From assembly GCF_003385235.1 (NCBI RefSeq), contig NZ_PQIA01000014.1, positions 62,001 through 126,000 on the forward strand: 64,000 nucleotides of DNA. Reading direction: 5' to 3'. The notes under the pieces were generated by a model, which had not been told where the DNA came from, made no database searches, and saw nothing but the letters and a program-made list of their open reading frames with translations. Below, in pieces: positions 42,145 to 49,970 of this stretch. A program made the position numbers and the translations under genes. This DNA is from Amycolatopsis circi. GTDB lineage: Bacteria > Actinomycetota > Actinomycetes > Mycobacteriales > Pseudonocardiaceae. Each line of letters begins with the position of its first letter. The first letter of the stretch is position 1.

Positions 42145-43023
42145 ATGTCCGAACCGGAAGCCTGGGAACCGTACGCCGTCACCAGCGAAGAGGTCGTCGA
42201 ACCCGGCCCAGTCGCCGCACTGGCCGCGTTGTTCGACAACGGACTTCCCGCTCCCCGCGAAGGCGACGTCCTGCCGCCGCTGTGGCATTGGGTCGCCCTT
42301 CCGCACTGGCCGGTGTCGTCGCGGCTCGGCCTCGACGGTCATCCGGTGCGCGGGACCTTCCTGCCGCCGGTGGAACTGCCGCGACGGATGTTCGCCGGGG
42401 GCGAGGTCGTGTTCCACCGCGCGCCCAAGGTCGGCGAAACCGTGCACCGGCGCTCCATTGTGGACTCTGTCACCGAAAAGTCCGGCCGTTCCGGGAAATT
42501 GGTCGTCGTCCAGGTGCGCACGAAACTGTCCGGAATGGACGGAACTCCGTATGTCGAGGAACGCCAGGACATGCTCTACCGCGAGAGCGGACCGTCCGCG
42601 GCCGCACCCGCCGTGGCGGAAACCGCTGCCGCACTGGAACCGGCGGGATCGCCGTTCCGCCGCACCGACGGGCAGACTTGGGAGTTCGCCACCGATCCGA
42701 CGCTGCTGATGCGGTTCTCCGCGGCCACCGCGAACCCGCACCGCATCCACTACGACTGGCCGTACGCCACGCGAGTCGAGGGCTATCCCGGCCTGGTCGT
42801 GCACGGGCCGTTGATGTCGCTCGCCCTGGCCGAGGTGCTGCGGCTCGACTCGCCCGCCTCGCGGGTGCGCCGGATCAGCCACCGCAACCAGGCACCGCTG
42901 TTCTGCGGACAGCCCGCACAGCTGCGGTCCAGCCCGGGCACCCGCTCGGTCGCGCTCGACCTGCTGGGTCCGTCCGGGCCGAGCACGAGCCTCGCCGTCG
43001 AACTGGCCGACGAAGGCACGTGA
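42145..43023 (+). CDS. Hot-dog (MaoC/HTD2-like) acyl-CoA dehydratase
   Basis: This 292-residue double hot-dog protein has an N-terminal half with PPLWHWVALPHWPVSSRLGLDGHPVRGTFLPPVELPRRMFAGGEV (about 45-90) and FHRAPKVGETVHRRSIVDSVTEKSGRSGKLVVVQV. The C-terminal half carries the hydratase motif SAATANPHRIHYDWPYATRVEGYPGLVVHGPLM (about 192-224). The pattern matches mesaconyl-C4-CoA/3-methylfumaryl-CoA hydratase and HTD2-like enzymes. With the enoyl-CoA hydratase 66 bases downstream it probably handles a branched or dicarboxylic acyl-CoA. Confidence 0.85.
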   Translation: MSEPEAWEPYAVTSEEVVEPGPVAALAALFDNGLPAPREGDVLPPLWHWVALPHWPVSSRLGLDGHPVRGTFLPPVELPRRMFAGGEVVFHRAPKVGETVHRRSIVDSVTEKSGRSGKLVVVQVRTKLSGMDGTPYVEERQDMLYRESGPSAAAPAVAETAAALEPAGSPFRRTDGQTWEFATDPTLLMRFSAATANPHRIHYDWPYATRVEGYPGLVVHGPLMSLALAEVLRLDSPASRVRRISHRNQAPLFCGQPAQLRSSPGTRSVALDLLGPSGPSTSLAVELADEGT

Positions 43024-43089
43024 TCTAGCGGCCGCGTCCGGAGCAATGGCATGGTGGCGCAGGTGTTCCGGACGACGGAGGGAAGCTGA

Positions 43090-43908
43090 ATGAGCCGCTA
43101 CGCGCAGTTCGAGAACCTGCGAGTCGACGGACCGGACGAGGACGGCGTCATCGAACTCGTCCTGGACGCGCCGCACCTCAACGCGGTCAGCGAGGACGCG
43201 CACGGCGAACTCGCCGACGTCTGGCGGGAATTCGACCGCGACCCCGACGTCAAAGCCGTCCTGCTGCGCGGCGAGGGCAAGGGGTTCTCCGCGGGCGGAT
43301 CGTTCGACCTGGTCGAGAAGCTGGCGAACGACTTCGAGGCCCGTTCGCGCACCATGCGCGAGGCTCGCGACCTGGTCTACAACGTCATCGACTGCTCCAA
43401 ACCGACCGTCTCCGCGATCCACGGCCCGGCCGTCGGCGCAGGCCTGGTCGCCGGGCTGCTGTCGGACATCTCCGTGGCCGCCGCCAACGCCAAGATCATC
43501 GACGGCCACACCCGCCTCGGCGTCGCGGCGGGCGACCACGCGGCGGTGTGCTGGCCGCTGCTCTGCGGGATGGCGAAGGCCAAGTACTACCTGATGACCT
43601 GCCGTCCGATGACCGGAGCCGAGGCCGAGCGGATCGGGCTGGTTTCGCTGTGCGTCGAGGAGGAGGCCGGGCTGCTGCCCGCCGCGCGGGAGATCGCGCA
43701 CGAGCTGGCCAACGGCGCGCCGAACGCGATCCGCTGGACCAAACAGAGCCTCAACCTCTGGTACCGGCAGCTCGCGGGCGCGATCTTCGACTCCTCGCTG
43801 GCGCTGGAGTTCTACGGTTTCGCCGGTCCGGAGGTCCGCGAAGGACTCGCCTCACACCGCGAGCGGCGGAAGCCGGACTTCACCCGGGTGCACGACCGGG
43901 AGGACTGA
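43090..43908 (+). CDS. Enoyl-CoA hydratase/isomerase family protein
   Basis: This 272-residue crotonase-fold enzyme starts at ATG 43090 behind GGAGGGAAG. Oxyanion-hole segments are [17 protein letters not shown] (about 60-76) and [44 protein letters not shown] (about 110-155). The tail ends in a helical [13 protein letters not shown]. The canonical Glu pair of hydratases is not obvious (GDHAAV in place of ...GGT/E), so isomerase, lyase or other crotonase chemistry is possible. Probably co-transcribed with the MaoC-like gene. Confidence 0.9.
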   Translation: MSRYAQFENLRVDGPDEDGVIELVLDAPHLNAVSEDAHGELADVWREFDRDPDVKAVLLRGEGKGFSAGGSFDLVEKLANDFEARSRTMREARDLVYNVIDCSKPTVSAIHGPAVGAGLVAGLLSDISVAAANAKIIDGHTRLGVAAGDHAAVCWPLLCGMAKAKYYLMTCRPMTGAEAERIGLVSLCVEEEAGLLPAAREIAHELANGAPNAIRWTKQSLNLWYRQLAGAIFDSSLALEFYGFAGPEVREGLASHRERRKPDFTRVHDRED

Positions 43909-43929
43909 CCAAACCGGCGGGGAGACCTG

Positions 43930-44085
43930 CTACCGCGAACCGTGCGTCAGCGGCAGATTGAACGAATACCGCGGCACCCGGTAAGTGTGGCAGCCGTACT
44001 CGGCCTGTTTCGTCGTACGTCGTGCGCTGCGTGGTCAGCAACGCCGCGCCGGACGCTTCGTCCACCAGCTCCGGTATCGCGCCGA
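43930..44085 (-). pseudogene. Remnant of a GntR/UTRA regulator (C-terminal tail, frameshifted)
   Basis: On the minus strand one frame reads ELVDEASGAALLTTQRTTYDETGR and, after a one-base shift near 44009, another continues EYGCHTYRVPRYSFNLPLTH to TAG at 43930. Joined, this is the end of a UTRA ligand domain (RTTYD-x-x-GR-x-EYG-x-H-x-YR-x-x-RYSF). All of the DNA-binding part is missing. It abuts an IolD fragment pointing the other way, suggesting that an inositol-catabolism region was deleted here. Confidence 0.75.
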
Positions 44086-44330
44086 CAACGGTTCGCTGGA
44101 GGGGGACGTGCTGCCGGTCGACCACGCGGCCAGCCTCGGCGCGACCGTCCTTCGCGTGTCCACTGTGGACGAGTTCCGGGCGTCTTTGAAGCAGGCCAAG
44201 GCGAATCCGGTCACGACGGTGGTGCACGTGGAGACCGATCTGCACGCGCCCAACCCGCCGGGCTCGGCATGGTGGGAGATGCCGGTGAGCGAGGTGTCCG
44301 ATTTGGACTCCACTCGAGAAGCGGAGCCAA
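44072..44330 (+). pseudogene. iolD: Remnant of iolD (C-terminal fragment)
   Basis: A frame of about 85 codons matches the end of IolD, the thiamine-diphosphate enzyme that opens 3D-trihydroxycyclohexane-1,2-dione in myo-inositol degradation: RYRADNGSLEGDVLPVDHAASLGATVLRVS, then ASLKQAKANPVTTVVHVETD and SAWWEMPVSEVSDLDSTREA. The first ~550 residues are absent, no start is plausible, and after STREA the frame runs on into unrelated sequence up to the MFS start. Non-functional by inspection. Confidence 0.8.
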
Positions 44331-44388
44331 CGACACTGCCTCTGACGCTTCGGCCCGCACCGAACCATTCCCGCGCCACCCTGGTCCC

Positions 44389-45747
44389 GTGACCGCGACA
44401 ATCTCTGCACCCAAGCAGCGCCTGGCACTCATCGCCCTGTGCCTGCCCTTCTTCATCGTCCAGCTCGACGCGACCGTGGTGAACGTCGCCGTCGAAGCGA
44501 TCCGGCACGACCTCGGCGGCGGGCTTGGCGGTGAGCAATGGGTGATCGCGAGCTACACCATCGCGCTGGCCGCGGGCATGCTCACCGCGGGGTCGCTCGG
44601 CGACCGTTACGGCTCGCGGCGGGTGTGCGTGCTGGGGACCGTCGTGTTCGGGGTCGGGTCCGCGCTGTGTTCGCTCGCCCCGAGCATCCCGGTGCTGATC
44701 GTCGCGCGGATCCTGCAGGGCGTCGGCGCGGCCGCGTTGCTGCCGTGTTCGCTCGCGCTGATCGTCCGGCAGTTCCCGGAGCCGCGAGCGCGGGCGCACG
44801 CGCTCGGGCTGTGGGGCGGCATCGCGGCCATCGGCCTCGCGACCGGCCCGGTGGCGGGCGGCGTGCTCATCGCGCTGGCCGACTGGCGGGCGATCTTCTG
44901 GGTCAACGTTCCGTTCGCCGCCCTCGCCATCGTGCTGACCTGCCGGTACGTCGTCGAATCGCCGCCGCGGCGGGAGCGTCGCCTCGATCCGTACGGACTC
45001 GTCCTCGGCACCGTCGCCCTGTCCGCGCTCGCCGGCGGCCTGATCCAGGTCGGCCGGTCCGGCTGGGCCGTCCCGCTGATCGCTGTCGGCTTGCTGACCG
45101 GGCTCGCGTTCATTCTGGTAGAACGTCGTCGGCGCGATCCGATGCTGCCGCTGGCGATCTTCTCGTCCCGCCCGTTCTCCGCCGCGAGCACCGCCGGGCT
45201 GCTCTTCAATTTCTGCCTCTACGGCACCCTGCTCTGCCTGTCGCTATTCCTCCAAGGCCCGCTCCACCAGTCCGCGTACGCGACCGGCATGCTGACGCTC
45301 CCGCTCACCATCGCGATCGGCATCGGAGCCACGGCCAGCGGACGGCTCACCGCACGCTTCGGCCCCCGGGTCCCGATGCTGACCGGTTTCAGCCTCGCCG
45401 GGCTCGGTGCCGTCCTACTGGCCACGGCCGATTCCCCGTCGATGGTGGTGGCCGGCGGCGTGGTGTTGTGCTGCTGCTCGATCGCGATGCCCGCGATGAC
45501 GTCGGTTGCGATGTCGACGCCTCCGGAGGAGCACACCGGACTCGCCAGCGGAGTCTTGAACACCGCCCGGCAGACCGGGGGCGCTTTGGGCACCGCGGTG
45601 CTCGGCACGCTGCTCACCGCGGGCTCGACGATGTCGCTGAGTGTCCCGATGACCGTGGCCGCTCTCGGCTACGCGGCGGCGGTCGGCTGCACCCTGCTGG
45701 CGACCTCGCCTCGGGCTGTCCGTGAGGGGAACCCTGAGGGACTCTGA
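44389..45747 (+). CDS. MFS drug-efflux transporter (DHA2-like)
   Basis: The GTG at 44389 gives 452 residues. It opens RLALIALCLPFFIVQLDATVVNVAVEAI (motif D1, LDxTVVNVA), followed by motif A GSLGDRYGSRRVC (about 66-78) and motif C-like GLATGPVAGGVLIALADWRAIFWVNVPFAA (about 145-175), the mark of drug:H+ antiporters. Hydrophobic segments number about 12 to 14. The last eight residues, REGNPEGL, and the TGA are encoded by palindromic repeat copy 4; the natural C-terminus probably ended near TSPRAV. Confidence 0.92.
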   Translation: MTATISAPKQRLALIALCLPFFIVQLDATVVNVAVEAIRHDLGGGLGGEQWVIASYTIALAAGMLTAGSLGDRYGSRRVCVLGTVVFGVGSALCSLAPSIPVLIVARILQGVGAAALLPCSLALIVRQFPEPRARAHALGLWGGIAAIGLATGPVAGGVLIALADWRAIFWVNVPFAALAIVLTCRYVVESPPRRERRLDPYGLVLGTVALSALAGGLIQVGRSGWAVPLIAVGLLTGLAFILVERRRRDPMLPLAIFSSRPFSAASTAGLLFNFCLYGTLLCLSLFLQGPLHQSAYATGMLTLPLTIAIGIGATASGRLTARFGPRVPMLTGFSLAGLGAVLLATADSPSMVVAGGVVLCCCSIAMPAMTSVAMSTPPEEHTGLASGVLNTARQTGGALGTAVLGTLLTAGSTMSLSVPMTVAALGYAAAVGCTLLATSPRAVREGNPEGL

Positions 45748-45772
45748 TTCCCCCAGGGTTCCCCTCACGGAC
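45718..45772. repeat. Palindromic intergenic repeat, family A (copy 4)
   Basis: Outer arms of about 19 bases pair perfectly (starting GTCCGTGAGGGG and ending CCCCTCACGGAC); the centre is asymmetric. It covers the last codons and stop of the MFS gene and ends 11 bases before the convergent DUF418 stop. Confidence 0.87.
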
Positions 45773-45783
45773 CGGCACCGGGG

Positions 45784-46941
45784 TCAAGGCACGAGCAGGG
45801 TCGCCCGATGCACCAGCCATTCCAGCGGACCGCGCCGCCGCCAATGCCGCCACGCCACCGACGCGGCCAGCATCACCGCGACCATCAGCACCAGGAACAC
45901 GAATGAATACGGCTTCGGCACCAGTTTCAAAACCGCGAAATGTGCCGCGTACCAGGTGAAAGCCATCCCTCCGGCCGCGGCGAGCGGCCACAGCGCGCGA
46001 CGGCCGAGCGGCCGGTCCAAGGCGATCAGCAGTCCGCCGAGCAGCATCATCGCGACGCCGATCATGAGCACGATGCCGAGCGGACTGGTGGCGTACAGCG
46101 ATCCGTCCGGCGGCATCGCCAGGAGCACCTGCCACGGCATCCCGGGCGGCCGGGTCGTCGCGATCGCCTCGGCTCCGCCCAGCGGATTGGTGGCGATCCA
46201 CGAGCCCAGGATCGACACAGCGGCGAGCACGAAACCGGTGTACAGCAAGCGGATCCGGACCTGGTGCGCGCGGAGGTCGAGGCGGCCGATCGCCATCCCG
46301 GCCAGCGCCAGCGGCAGGCCGTACGCGACCTGGAAACCGCCGCCGAACAACACCATCCCCTTGAAGAACTCGCCCCATTGTTCGGGATGCCCCAAGATCG
46401 CGAGCCCGCTCGCCGTTTCGGACCCGGACCTCATCCAGTCGGAATGAGCGTTGAACACCCAGAACGCGTAAAGCGTCATCGCGGGCACGGCGATTCCGGA
46501 GAGAATGAACAATGTCCGCGCGCGCAGCCGGGTCAGCGGCAGCAGGAGAAGCAGGAGCACCGCGTAGTACCCGATCACCGACATGCCGTACTCGTCGATC
46601 GCCAGGCTGAGCAGGAACAACACCACCGCCCGGACCGCGAGCCTGCCGCGGGCGCGCCACCGCTCGTTTCCGCCGTACGGGGTCGAGCCGCCGGTCATCA
46701 ATGCCGCGGACAGCCCGAAGAGCAGCACGAACAGGCTCATCGCCCGGGACGACGTCTGCACGTTCAGCCACGACAAGAACGCCGGGGCAGCCTGGGGCGG
46801 GCCGCCGTGCAGCCAGCCGCTCGCGAAGAAATGCTCGATGAACACTCCGACGATCGCCAGCGCCCGGACCGCGTCCACGCCCAGCAATCGTCCCTTCGGC
46901 ACCCGGGTTTCCGCCGGGTCCCGCACCGCTTCCGTCCTCAT
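45784..46941 (-). CDS. DUF418 family membrane protein
   Basis: ATG 46941, with GGAG upstream, gives 385 residues. About ten TM helices follow a polar N-terminus. It opens GRLLGVDAVRALAIVGVFIEHFF, the acyltransferase-3/DUF1624-like start shared with heparan-alpha-glucosaminide N-acetyltransferase relatives, and ends in the DUF418 signature GPLEWLVHRATLL. Such proteins are presumed membrane acyltransferases without known substrate. It is convergent with the MFS gene and divergent from the lipoprotein/two-component operon. Confidence 0.88.
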   Translation of the reverse strand: MRTEAVRDPAETRVPKGRLLGVDAVRALAIVGVFIEHFFASGWLHGGPPQAAPAFLSWLNVQTSSRAMSLFVLLFGLSAALMTGGSTPYGGNERWRARGRLAVRAVVLFLLSLAIDEYGMSVIGYYAVLLLLLLPLTRLRARTLFILSGIAVPAMTLYAFWVFNAHSDWMRSGSETASGLAILGHPEQWGEFFKGMVLFGGGFQVAYGLPLALAGMAIGRLDLRAHQVRIRLLYTGFVLAAVSILGSWIATNPLGGAEAIATTRPPGMPWQVLLAMPPDGSLYATSPLGIVLMIGVAMMLLGGLLIALDRPLGRRALWPLAAAGGMAFTWYAAHFAVLKLVPKPYSFVFLVLMVAVMLAASVAWRHWRRRGPLEWLVHRATLLVP

Positions 46942-47094
46942 CGGACTCCTCCCTGGTCGATTCCCCGCCAAGGTAGGAACGGCGGATCACCGATCGCCGG
47001 GAATCGCGTTGCGGTGGCCCGGAGGAAACCCATCGGTCTGGTAACAGCGCTCCCCGAGCAGCGCGCGGACGGCAAAATGGCTACTGTGCAAAGC

Positions 47095-47628
47095 ATGCGG
47101 AGGACAGCGGTCGCGGCGGTTGCGGTGCTGTCGCTCACCGCTTGCTCCGATGTGGACGGTGTCCGGGTCGCCGGCCCGGCTCCACCGGCAGCGGCCGCCC
47201 CGGCACCGGCGAACAACCCGCGCGGCCCGACCGTCGACACGGTCGCTCTGCTGCGCGCGGACCCGACAGTCAGCGCCCGGACGAAGGCGGCGTTGCGACC
47301 GTGTCCGTACGGTCCGAGCGCCGGGTCGTATCCCGTCAGCACCGCGTACCACGAGCTGACCGGCGAGGTCGACGTCGTAGTGAACGTCTATCCGTGCGGC
47401 GCGGTCGGAGCCCCGGGCACCGGCAGCAGCGGCGCGACCGGCGTGCCGGTCAGCGCGTATCTCGGCGGCTACATCTACACGATCGGCGGGAAACAGCTGT
47501 TCAGGCTGGAGAACTCCGGCGCCATGCTGACCGTGCTCGACGGGCAGCTGGCCACGATGTCGGCGACCGGACCGAACAACGGGGTCGCCCGCTACCGCTG
47601 GACCGGCAAGGGTTTCTCGCCGGAGTGA
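47095..47628 (+). CDS. Lipoprotein upstream of a two-component pair (CseA-like position)
   Basis: ATG 47095 gives 177 residues starting MRRTAVAAVAVLSLTACSD, a lipoprotein signal with lipobox LTAC. In-frame ATG 47077 would add six residues before the basic region. The mature part has a Pro/Ala-rich linker, then TVALLRADPTVSARTKAALRPCPYGPSAGSYPVSTAYHELTG and a beta-rich domain with two cysteines (RPCPYG, VYPCGA) that may form a disulfide. A lipoprotein before an OmpR-type regulator and kinase mirrors the cseA-cseB-cseC order of Streptomyces, but sigE is missing and similarity to CseA is positional. Confidence 0.8.
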   Translation: MRRTAVAAVAVLSLTACSDVDGVRVAGPAPPAAAAPAPANNPRGPTVDTVALLRADPTVSARTKAALRPCPYGPSAGSYPVSTAYHELTGEVDVVVNVYPCGAVGAPGTGSSGATGVPVSAYLGGYIYTIGGKQLFRLENSGAMLTVLDGQLATMSATGPNNGVARYRWTGKGFSPE

Positions 47629-47636
47629 GAGGGGAC

Positions 47637-48308
47637 ATGACGCAGGTACTGCTCGTCGAGGACGACGACGTGATCCGGGAGGCGACGCAGCTCGCGCTAG
47701 AACGCGCCGGTTTCCGGGTCTCGACGGCCGCGGACGGGCTCGCCGGGCTCGACCAGTTCCGCGCGCAGCCGCCGGACGTGGCGTTGCTCGACGTGATGCT
47801 GCCCGGGCTCAACGGCGTCAGCCTGTGCCGCCGGATCCGCGAGGAAAGCCGGACGCCGGTGCTGATGGTCTCCGCCCGCGACGATTCGGTCGACGTCGTG
47901 CTCGGCCTCGAAGCCGGCGCCGACGACTACGTCACCAAACCGTTCGACACCGCGGTCCTGATCGCGCGGATCCAGGCGGTGCTGCGGCGAAGCGGCTGGT
48001 CCGGGCCGGAGGAGGACGCGTTCGTTCGCTTCGGCGACCTCGAAATCGACCGCGCCGGGCTGGAGGTGCGCCGAGCAGGCCAGCCGGTGGATCTGACGCC
48101 GACCGAACTGCGGCTGCTGCTCCGGTTCGCCGAATCGCCGGGCAACGTGCTCAGCCGCGACACGCTGCTGGCCAGCGTGTGGGATTACGCGTGGGGCGGC
48201 GACACGCGGGTGGTCGACGTCCACGTGCAGCGGCTGCGGGTGAAGATCGGTCAGGAACGGCTGCAAACCGTGCGGGGCTTCGGATACAAGCTCCGCGCCG
48301 AGCCGTGA
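47637..48308 (+). CDS. OmpR/PhoB-type response regulator (CseB-like)
   Basis: This 223-residue protein starts at ATG 47637 behind GAGAGGGG. The receiver domain has acidic LLVEDDDVI (about 5-13), phospho-acceptor Asp in VALLDVMLPGLNG (about 52), and Lys in DDYVTKPFDT (about 101). The winged helix (about 125-222) has LTPTELRLLLRFAESPGNVLSRDTLLASVWDYAWGGDTRVVDVHVQRLRVKIG and ends VRGFGYKL. It is phosphorylated by the kinase encoded next, whose GTG overlaps its TGA. Likely role: envelope-stress control, by analogy to Cse. Confidence 0.95.
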   Translation: MTQVLLVEDDDVIREATQLALERAGFRVSTAADGLAGLDQFRAQPPDVALLDVMLPGLNGVSLCRRIREESRTPVLMVSARDDSVDVVLGLEAGADDYVTKPFDTAVLIARIQAVLRRSGWSGPEEDAFVRFGDLEIDRAGLEVRRAGQPVDLTPTELRLLLRFAESPGNVLSRDTLLASVWDYAWGGDTRVVDVHVQRLRVKIGQERLQTVRGFGYKLRAEP

Positions 48309-49507
48309 AGCTCTTTCCGGCCACCCTCCGGTGGCGGCTGACCGCGGCGGTGACCCTCGTGTCGGCCGCCGTCGCGTTGACGTTGAGTTTGTTGGTGCAC
48401 CAGCAATTCGCGCGCACCCAAGCCGAGCAGGCCCGTCATGCGCAGGACGAATGGATCCAGCTGCTGCTGCGCAACCCCGGTGTCGACGGCCAGTTCGACG
48501 ATCCGACGCTGCCCGCTCCCCTGCGCGACGCCGTCCGCGGCGGCAACCGAGCGACCTATTTGGACGGTCCGGTTTTGTGGGCAGCCGCCGAAACTGGCGG
48601 ACACGTCGTCTCGGTGCGGACCAGTTATGCGTCGCAAACGCAGGCACTGGCCACTTTGGACCGAGAATTGCTGGCCGGTTCCGCCGTAGTGACCGTCGCC
48701 GGAGCACTACTGGGTGTCGTGCTCGGAGCGGGGATGGCGCGACGGCTCCGGCGGGCCGCCGACGCTGCCCGCGACGTCGCGAACGGCGCTCCGGCAAGGG
48801 TGCGTGACGCGATCGGCCCGCGTCCGCGAGACGAAGCGGCCGATCTCGCCCAGGCTGTCGACGCGATGGCGGACGCGTTGCAGGCGCGGTTGGCCGCGGA
48901 ACAACGGGTCACCGCGGACATCGCGCACGAACTGCGGACCCCGGTGACCGGCTTGGTGACCGCTGCCGAACTGCTGCCGCCCGGACGCCCGGCGGAGTTG
49001 GTCCGCGACCGGGTCGCCGCGCTGCGCTCGCTGGTGGAGGACGTGCTGGAGGTGGCCCGGTTGGACACCGCGGCCGAGCGGGCGGATCTGGCGGAGATCG
49101 ACCTGGCGGAGTTCGTGCGCCGCCGGGTGCCGGACGCGGTCGCTCCGGTCGCGGTCCGGGTGTGGACGGATCCCCGGCGGTTGGAGCGGATCCTGGCGAA
49201 CCTGCTGTCGAACGCGGCGAAACACGGGGCCGCGCCAGTGACGGTCGAGGTGGCCGGCCGGTGCGTGACGGTCAGCGACCGGGGGCCGGGATATCCGGAG
49301 GTGCTGATTCGGGAAGGGCCCGCCCGGTTCCGGACCGGCGCGGACGCACGCGGCGGCGGGCACGGGCTGGGATTGACGATCGCGGTCGCACAGGCGCGGG
49401 TGCTGGGCGCCGAGCTGGAGTTCGAAAACCCGCCCGGCGGCGGAGCACGGGCGGTGCTGCGATTGCCAGAGTTGGCGAGCCGTGAGGGGAACCCTGAGGG
49501 ACTCTGA
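48305..49507 (+). CDS. Sensor histidine kinase (CseC-like)
   Basis: This protein has 400 residues and starts at GTG 48305 (GTGA overlap). TM1 spans about 12-32, an extracytoplasmic sensor about 33-120, TM2 about 128-150, and a HAMP-like linker 150-200. The H-box ADIAHELRTPVTGLVTAAELL has the phospho-His near residue 211. N-box LERILANLLSNAAKHG is at about 298, followed by G boxes VSDRGPGYP and GGGHGLGLTIAVAQA. The final REGNPEGL and stop come from palindromic repeat copy 5, as in the MFS at 44389; the catalytic domain ends before it, near LPELAS. Confidence 0.93.
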   Translation: MKLFPATLRWRLTAAVTLVSAAVALTLSLLVHQQFARTQAEQARHAQDEWIQLLLRNPGVDGQFDDPTLPAPLRDAVRGGNRATYLDGPVLWAAAETGGHVVSVRTSYASQTQALATLDRELLAGSAVVTVAGALLGVVLGAGMARRLRRAADAARDVANGAPARVRDAIGPRPRDEAADLAQAVDAMADALQARLAAEQRVTADIAHELRTPVTGLVTAAELLPPGRPAELVRDRVAALRSLVEDVLEVARLDTAAERADLAEIDLAEFVRRRVPDAVAPVAVRVWTDPRRLERILANLLSNAAKHGAAPVTVEVAGRCVTVSDRGPGYPEVLIREGPARFRTGADARGGGHGLGLTIAVAQARVLGAELEFENPPGGGARAVLRLPELASREGNPEGL

Positions 49508-49532
49508 ATCCGTGAGGGGAACCCTCACGGAC
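49479..49532. repeat. Palindromic intergenic repeat, family A (copy 5, rearranged)
   Basis: The left half matches copies 1-4 (GCCGTGAGGGGAACCCTGAG...), but the right half is a compact CCGTGAGGG-GAA-CCCTCACGG hairpin (49510-49530). It overlaps the end of the kinase gene and supplies its last eight codons and TGA. Confidence 0.8.
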
Positions 49533-49540
49533 CGCGACTG

Positions 49541-49594
49541 GCCGTGAGGAGCCCCCTGGGGAACTCTGATTCCGTGAGGGGAACCCTCACGGAC
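49541..49594. repeat. Palindromic intergenic repeat, family A (copy 6, rearranged)
   Basis: It has the same layout as copy 5: a partly diverged left half (GCCGTGAGGAGCCCCCTGGGG) and the compact CCGTGAGGG-GAA-CCCTCACGG hairpin at the right. It follows copy 5 by nine bases, an apparent tandem pair. Confidence 0.75.
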
Positions 49595-49675
49595 CACGAT
49601 CCGAACAGGCACCCGCGCACCCAACGATCGAGGCACCCAGCCCCTGCCCTGCACCCCGATACGAAGCCTCCCTGC

Positions 49676-49730
49676 GGTCTGGGGGTGCTTGTCAAGGCAT
49701 CTTTCCCGCCTTGACAAGCACCCCCAGACC
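49676..49730. repeat. Long inverted repeat, family B (probable strong terminator)
   Basis: Arms of 23 bp (49676-49698 and 49708-49730) are perfectly complementary around a 9-base loop ATCTTTCCC. The arm starts GGTCTGGGGGTGCTTGTC. It lies between the kinase operon and the GH92 gene and would form a very stable RNA hairpin in either direction. Confidence 0.85.
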
Positions 49731-49780
49731 GTCAGCACAATCAAACTTCGGGGTGCGGGGCCCCAACCGCACCACGGTTT

Positions 49781-49838
49781 CGCGAGAGGAACCCTTACGA
49801 ACCCTGACCCCCTGCGGGAATCAGGGTCCCCCGCACGG
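49781..49838. repeat. Diverged palindrome, possible family A relic
   Basis: CGCGAGAGGAACCC..., an inner ACCCTGA/TCAGGGT stem and CCCGCACGG preserve the order of family A blocks with many changes. The pairing is weak. I list it as a probable decayed copy. Confidence 0.4.
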
Positions 49839-49936
49839 AACGCGGCCCGGAAGCTGTCCCGTTGTCGGCCTTCTCAAAGCCGCGACGGGATGACAAGCTG
49901 CTCACCAGCCGGTCGCCTCCGCACCGGCTCGCACGA

Positions 49937-49950
49937 TGACAACGTTGTCA
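49937..49950. promoter_or_regulatory. LacI-type operator upstream of the GH92 gene
   Basis: TGACAACGTTGTCA is a perfect 14-bp palindrome with a central CG, the form of LacI/GalR-family operators in actinomycetes. It lies 20 bases before the mannosidase ATG, overlapping where transcription would start. No LacI gene is in the window. Confidence 0.7.
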
Positions 49951-49970
49951 GCCCTGGAGGTAGCGCGTCC

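Noticed and set aside
43985-44392. A 135-codon frame that could be called a small hypothetical gene
   Set aside because: The middle part is clearly the C-terminus of IolD, while the first 29 codons are antisense to the GntR/UTRA relic and the end is unrelated sequence, so it is treated as a pseudogene.
49479-49838. CRISPR-like array of repeats after the histidine kinase
   Set aside because: The repeats are palindromes of differing sequence with irregular spacing, no uniform spacers and no cas genes.
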